Assembly (NCBI GenBank): GCA_003259005.1
Contig: QLII01000001.1
Span: 6,873,001-6,937,000, forward strand
Source of the DNA: Spirosoma telluris
Lineage (GTDB): Bacteria; Bacteroidota; Bacteroidia; Cytophagales; Spirosomataceae
Reading direction: 5' to 3'
DNA: 64,000 nt
Position numbers and translations under genes: made by a program. A model generated the notes under the pieces. The model was not told the origin of the DNA and did no database searches. It saw only the letters and a program-made list of their open reading frames with translations. Position 1 is the first letter of the stretch. Each line of letters starts with the position of its first letter. Shown in pieces: positions 60,781 through 64,000 of this stretch.

Positions 60781-62280
60781 ATGAATTCTCACCAGGATTA
60801 CATCCTTCAGGTACGCGGACTAACGAAAACCTTCGCGGGTGTGGTGGCGCTGGATAATGTTCAGTTGAACATACGCAAGGGGGAAGTTCATGCGCTGATG
60901 GGGGAGAATGGAGCGGGGAAGTCGACGCTGATGAAGCTCCTGATCGGTCTTCTGAAGCCTGATTCAGGCGAAATAAGCTTTGAAGGAACTGACTTGACGA
61001 CTAGCCACGTCAGGGAGGTTATGAAGAGAGGAATCTCCATGATTCATCAGGAGATGCAGGTTGTTCCTGAATTAACGGTCGCTCAGAATATTTTTCTGGG
61101 TCGGGAGGCCAACGGGAAACTGTTTAGCTGGCTGAACGACCGGAATTTGACGGAACGGGCGGGCCAGCTCCTAAAGCAAATGGGGGTAAACATACGCCCT
61201 GATAGTCAGATGAAATACCTTAGCGTTGCTCAGATGCAGATGGTCGAAATTGCCAAAGCCATCTCGAATAATGCCAGGGTAATTATCATGGACGAACCCA
61301 CATCGGCCCTGTCCGACAAAGAAGTGGCGACGCTCTTTGGCCTCATCAGCGACCTGAAACAAAAGGGGGTAGCCATCATTTATATCTCCCATAAAATGGA
61401 GGAGATATTCACCATCGCTGATACCATAACAGTACTTCGGGATGGGAAATACATGGCTACCAAACCCGCTGCTGAATTCGATATACATACCCTGATCACG
61501 ATGATGGTCGGTCGCGAAATAGACACGCTGTTTCCTGTTTCTACTACTCGGCCTGGCAAAGAGGTATTGTCTGTGAGGCAATTGTGTCGAAAAGGTAAAT
61601 TCTCTGACATCAGTTTTGACGTTTATGAAGGCGAAATTCTGGGTATTGCTGGCCTGATGGGAGCGGGCAGAACGGAAGTTGCCAGCGCCATTTACGGTCT
61701 TGATCCCGCTGACAGTGGCGAACTGTATATAAAAGGAGAAAAGGTTAGTATAAATGCACCGCAGGACGCTATTGGCCATGGAATCGGCTATGTCAGTGAA
61801 GACCGGAAAAAGTTTGGCTTTATTCCCCACTTATCGGTTCGGGAAAATATTACGTTAGCCAGCTTACCGAAGTATGCAAAAGGGGGAGTGGTTCAAGCGA
61901 AAAGCGAGTCGGAAACAGCTAATGTCATGATGGCTGACTTAAAAATAAAAGCCTCCAGTTCAGCTCAGCCCGTAAAGCAACTGAGTGGCGGCAACCAGCA
62001 GAAAGTAGTCATCGGCAAAATACTGCTTTCTTCTCCGTCGATCATCATCCTTGATGAACCAACGCGGGGAATTGATATTGGTGCTAAGGCTGAAATTTAT
62101 AAGCTTATCAATCAACTGAAAGAAACCGGAACGGCCATCATCCTGATTTCATCCGAACTACCCGAACTGCTCGGCATGAGCGACCGGATACTCGTCTTGG
62201 CAAAGGGACACCAAACCGCCGTATTATCAGCCAGGGAAGCCACGCAGGAAACGATCATGCACTATGCGATGGAAGTTTAA
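60781..62280 (+). CDS. Ribose-type sugar ABC importer ATP-binding protein
   Basis: ATG 60781 is taken as the start; the open frame extends to TTG 60772. The protein, about 499 aa, has two nucleotide-binding domains. The first has Walker A GENGAGKST (41-49), LSVAQMQMVEIAKAI as signature and IIMDEPTSALSD as Walker B. The second has a degenerate P-loop (GLMGAGRTEVA) but a good signature (LSGGNQQKVVIGK, from 401) and ILDEPTRGIDIGA. This is the RbsA/XylG/MglA pattern for pentose and hexose import. It is followed by the permease gene. Such importers are uncommon in Bacteroidota polysaccharide loci, which more often use MFS or sodium symporters. Confidence 0.92.
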   Translation: MNSHQDYILQVRGLTKTFAGVVALDNVQLNIRKGEVHALMGENGAGKSTLMKLLIGLLKPDSGEISFEGTDLTTSHVREVMKRGISMIHQEMQVVPELTVAQNIFLGREANGKLFSWLNDRNLTERAGQLLKQMGVNIRPDSQMKYLSVAQMQMVEIAKAISNNARVIIMDEPTSALSDKEVATLFGLISDLKQKGVAIIYISHKMEEIFTIADTITVLRDGKYMATKPAAEFDIHTLITMMVGREIDTLFPVSTTRPGKEVLSVRQLCRKGKFSDISFDVYEGEILGIAGLMGAGRTEVASAIYGLDPADSGELYIKGEKVSINAPQDAIGHGIGYVSEDRKKFGFIPHLSVRENITLASLPKYAKGGVVQAKSESETANVMMADLKIKASSSAQPVKQLSGGNQQKVVIGKILLSSPSIIILDEPTRGIDIGAKAEIYKLINQLKETGTAIILISSELPELLGMSDRILVLAKGHQTAVLSAREATQETIMHYAMEV

Positions 62281-62302
62281 TTATGGTGAGGCAGAATGAT
62301 TG

Positions 62303-62380
62303 AACACAGAGGCACAGAGGACACAAAGAATAGTTAAAAATCAATATATTATTCTCTGTACTCACTGTGTCTCTGTGTTT
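62303..62380. repeat. Imperfect inverted repeat (AACACAGAGGCACAGAG family)
   Basis: AACACAGAGGCACAGAGGAC (from 62303) and the arm ending CTCTGTGTTT at 62380 are reverse complements over about 30 bp with a few mismatches and one gap. Confidence 0.7.
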
Positions 62381-62398
62381 AAAATTGAATCTTGATAC

Positions 62399-63379
62399 AT
62401 GGAAAAAGATAGTACGTTGATTAAAGGGGGAGATTACGGCGGCATACGCATTCGAGACGCTGGAAAGTATGTCCTGCTGATCGTTCTGGTGGCGATTTGT
62501 ATTGCTCTTGCGATGACCACGCCGAGGTTCTTCACCGTTCAGAACCTGATGATTATTGTGACGCAGGTATCCATCAATGCGTTGCTGGCCTTTGGTGTTA
62601 CGTTTGTGATTATTACGGGAGGCATCGATCTGTCTATCGGTTCGATCGTGGCCGTTACGGGTGTTGTGGCTGCTTCGTTTGCCCATCCCGATACCTATCC
62701 GGTTATCGTACCAATTGGCGTTGGTTTGCTGGCAGGCCTGCTTTTTGGGGCATTCAACGGATTTGTTGTCACCCGTACGAAAGTGCCTCCGTTCATTGTC
62801 ACACTGGGCACGATGACCATTGGCCGAGGCCTGGCCCTGATTCTAAGCAAAGGACGACCCGTATCTAATCTGTCGGATTCGTTCAATTTTATTGGAGGAG
62901 GTAAAGTGCTTGGTGTCCCTACCCTGATTATTATTCTTGTGGTGTTCTTTGTTGTCTGCACGGTTATCCTGAAGAAGACCGTGATAGGCCGCTACATGTA
63001 TGCAGTAGGAGGGAACGAACAGGCCGCTAAAGCATCCGGAATTCAGTTGAGTACGGTAAAAATGATCGTTTATACGCTATGCGGAGGATTGGCTGCCTTA
63101 GCCGGAATCCTGCTGACCTCGCGCATTACAACCGGTCAGCCTAATGCCGGAGCTGGATTTGAGCTAGACGCCATTGCTGCTGCGATCATTGGAGGAACCA
63201 GTACAGCGGGTGGAGCCGGAACAATGACCGGAACCCTACTGGGTGCTTTACTGATTGGTGTGATTAGCAATGGACTGGATCTACTTAATGTAACGTCGTA
63301 TTACCAGCAGGTGGTGATGGGTATCATCATCATCGGAGCCGTTGTGCTGGATAGTTTGAAACACACCAAGAATGGTTGA
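62399..63379 (+). CDS. Ribose-type sugar ABC importer permease
   Basis: 326 aa, intact, with eight to ten hydrophobic segments. Family hallmarks are TFVIITGGIDLSIGSIVAVT, TLGTMTIGRGLALILSKGRP and AAIIGGTSTAGGAGTMTGTL followed by GALLIGVISNGLDLL, as in RbsC/XylH/AraH. It pairs with the ATPase just upstream and the binding protein just downstream, in the usual order for carbohydrate uptake class 2 (CUT2) importers. The transported sugar cannot be read from the sequence, but context suggests a monosaccharide or keto sugar made from the SusCD substrate. Confidence 0.93.
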   Translation: MEKDSTLIKGGDYGGIRIRDAGKYVLLIVLVAICIALAMTTPRFFTVQNLMIIVTQVSINALLAFGVTFVIITGGIDLSIGSIVAVTGVVAASFAHPDTYPVIVPIGVGLLAGLLFGAFNGFVVTRTKVPPFIVTLGTMTIGRGLALILSKGRPVSNLSDSFNFIGGGKVLGVPTLIIILVVFFVVCTVILKKTVIGRYMYAVGGNEQAAKASGIQLSTVKMIVYTLCGGLAALAGILLTSRITTGQPNAGAGFELDAIAAAIIGGTSTAGGAGTMTGTLLGALLIGVISNGLDLLNVTSYYQQVVMGIIIIGAVVLDSLKHTKNG

Positions 63380-63382
63380 TTA

Positions 63383-63446
63383 AGTTATCTGGATAACTTT
63401 AGATCGCCAAATCGTCGCGTTAGCGACAGGAAAATACAGATAACTT
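63383..63446. repeat. Nested inverted repeats before the binding-protein gene
   Basis: AAGTTATCTG near 63382 and CAGATAACTT near 63437-63446 are exact reverse complements. Inside them GTCGC-GTTA-GCGAC (63414-63427) is a second palindrome like the one at 38819. Confidence 0.75.
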
Positions 63447-63455
63447 TTGACCAAT

Positions 63456-64000
63456 ATGCGACATACGTACACCCGTTTTATTAGCTATTCTTTTTTCTTT
63501 ATAACTCTATTGACAGGCTGTAGTCAATCGTCGACCAGCGAAAAAGGGCAGAATAGTGAGAGTAAAAAGCTAGTGGTGGGCGTCTCCATGCTCAGTATGC
63601 AGAATGAGTTTATTGTCAACGTACATGACGCAATGGTCAAAAAGGCCGAAGCCGATGGGGTTGAATTGATTACGGTGGATGCAGAGCGGTCGGCGCTGAA
63701 ACAGGTTGAGCAAATTGAAAGCTTTATTGCTCAGAAAGTGGATGCCATTATTATGAATCCCTGCGAAGTGGAAGCCAGTTCGCCTGCCGTGACGAAAGCG
63801 TTAGCCGCAAAGATTCCAATTATCAATGTAAACTCGGAGACTAGCACGAAGCCAACCGCCTTTGTGGGATCGGATGATGTGGAATCGGCCCGGATTGCCA
63901 TGAAATACATCGCGGAAAAACTGGGTGGGAAAGGCAATGTGGTTATGATGCATGGCTACATGGGTCAGGCTGCACAGATAAAACGAGAGCAGGGAGCCCG
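63456..64000 (+). CDS. Sugar ABC importer substrate-binding lipoprotein, 3' end outside window
   Basis: ATG 63456 opens a frame with no stop before the window ends. The N-terminus is a lipoprotein signal (SYSFFFITLLTGC). The mature part starts with KLVVGVSMLSMQNEFIVNVH and has the periplasmic-binding-protein type 1 pattern (DGVELITVDAERSALKQVEQ, KVDAIIMNPCEVEASSPAVT, IPIINVNSETSTKPTAFVGS, DDVESARIAMKYIAEKLGGK, MMHGYMGQAAQIKREQGA), typical of RbsB/XylF. It completes the ATPase-permease-binding protein set. It lies 77 bp after the permease gene. Confidence 0.9.
   Translation, partial: MRHTYTRFISYSFFFITLLTGCSQSSTSEKGQNSESKKLVVGVSMLSMQNEFIVNVHDAMVKKAEADGVELITVDAERSALKQVEQIESFIAQKVDAIIMNPCEVEASSPAVTKALAAKIPIINVNSETSTKPTAFVGSDDVESARIAMKYIAEKLGGKGNVVMMHGYMGQAAQIKREQGA

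Overview
The window reads as chromosomal DNA from a Bacteroidota bacterium, most likely a Spirosoma-like member of the Cytophagales (inference). Seen directly: a SusC/SusD pair, a one-protein hybrid two-component system (Reg_prop/Y_Y_Y sensor, kinase, receiver, AraC output), a type IX secretion C-terminal sorting domain, and several DUF1501 / planctomycete-type cytochrome (PSCyt1-PSCyt2-PSD1) proteins, DUF1080 and Gfo/Idh/MocA proteins, which are abundant in free-living Bacteroidota. No rRNA, tRNA, CRISPR array, phage or intact insertion sequence was seen.

Layout. (1) 1-3.3 kb: a membrane protein cut by the window edge, a CxxC thioredoxin-like protein and a C39-peptidase ABC exporter. (2) 3.4-9.2 kb: an FG-GAP/VCBS protein, a small membrane protein and a giant hybrid sensor kinase. 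(3) 9.7-19.7 kb: two large secreted repeat proteins, one with plant-type LRRs plus Ig-like/He_PIG modules, and one with a duplicated ricin/PKD/FN3 arrangement and a T9SS sorting domain. (4) 19.7-20.0 kb: a nest of palindromic repeats. (5) 20.1-31 kb, minus strand: a serine beta-lactamase-family protein and four tandem paralogous TPR sensor histidine kinases. (6) 31.5-34.1 kb, minus strand: a Tat-exported Gfo/Idh/MocA oxidoreductase and a GntR regulator. (7) 34.2-64 kb, plus strand: a sugar-utilisation supercluster. In order it holds bifunctional rhamnulose-1-phosphate aldolase/dehydrogenase, a DUF2231/PSD1 cytochrome, DUF1501, a PSD1 cytochrome, a second DUF1501, a cytochrome-LRR-chitobiase fusion, SusC, SusD, a sorbosone-dehydrogenase-like cytochrome, DUF1080, DUF4432, a cupin isomerase-like protein, a TIM-barrel isomerase/epimerase, a Gfo/Idh/MocA oxidoreductase and a ribose-type ABC importer (ATPase, permease, start of the binding protein).

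Working model (inference): SusC/D brings a glycoside or sugar across the outer membrane; periplasmic cytochromes, the dehydrogenase and DUF1501 proteins may oxidise or process it; DUF1080 and the oxidoreductases suggest 3-keto-glycoside chemistry; the ABC importer takes sugars into the cytoplasm; and the isomerase/epimerase and aldolase/dehydrogenase feed central metabolism. The GntR protein next to the aldolase gene is the obvious local regulator.

Two sequence-level themes run through the window. First, about twenty genes are each split by one-base losses, mostly in short G or C runs, and adding one base back restores the family sequence. I treat these as single genes with probable sequencing undercalls and annotate the full span. 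Second, the DNA is rich in diverse palindromic repeats: almost every intergenic gap in the plus-strand supercluster carries its own inverted repeat, and one palindromic family sits inside the coding sequence of two of the four kinases at the same position.
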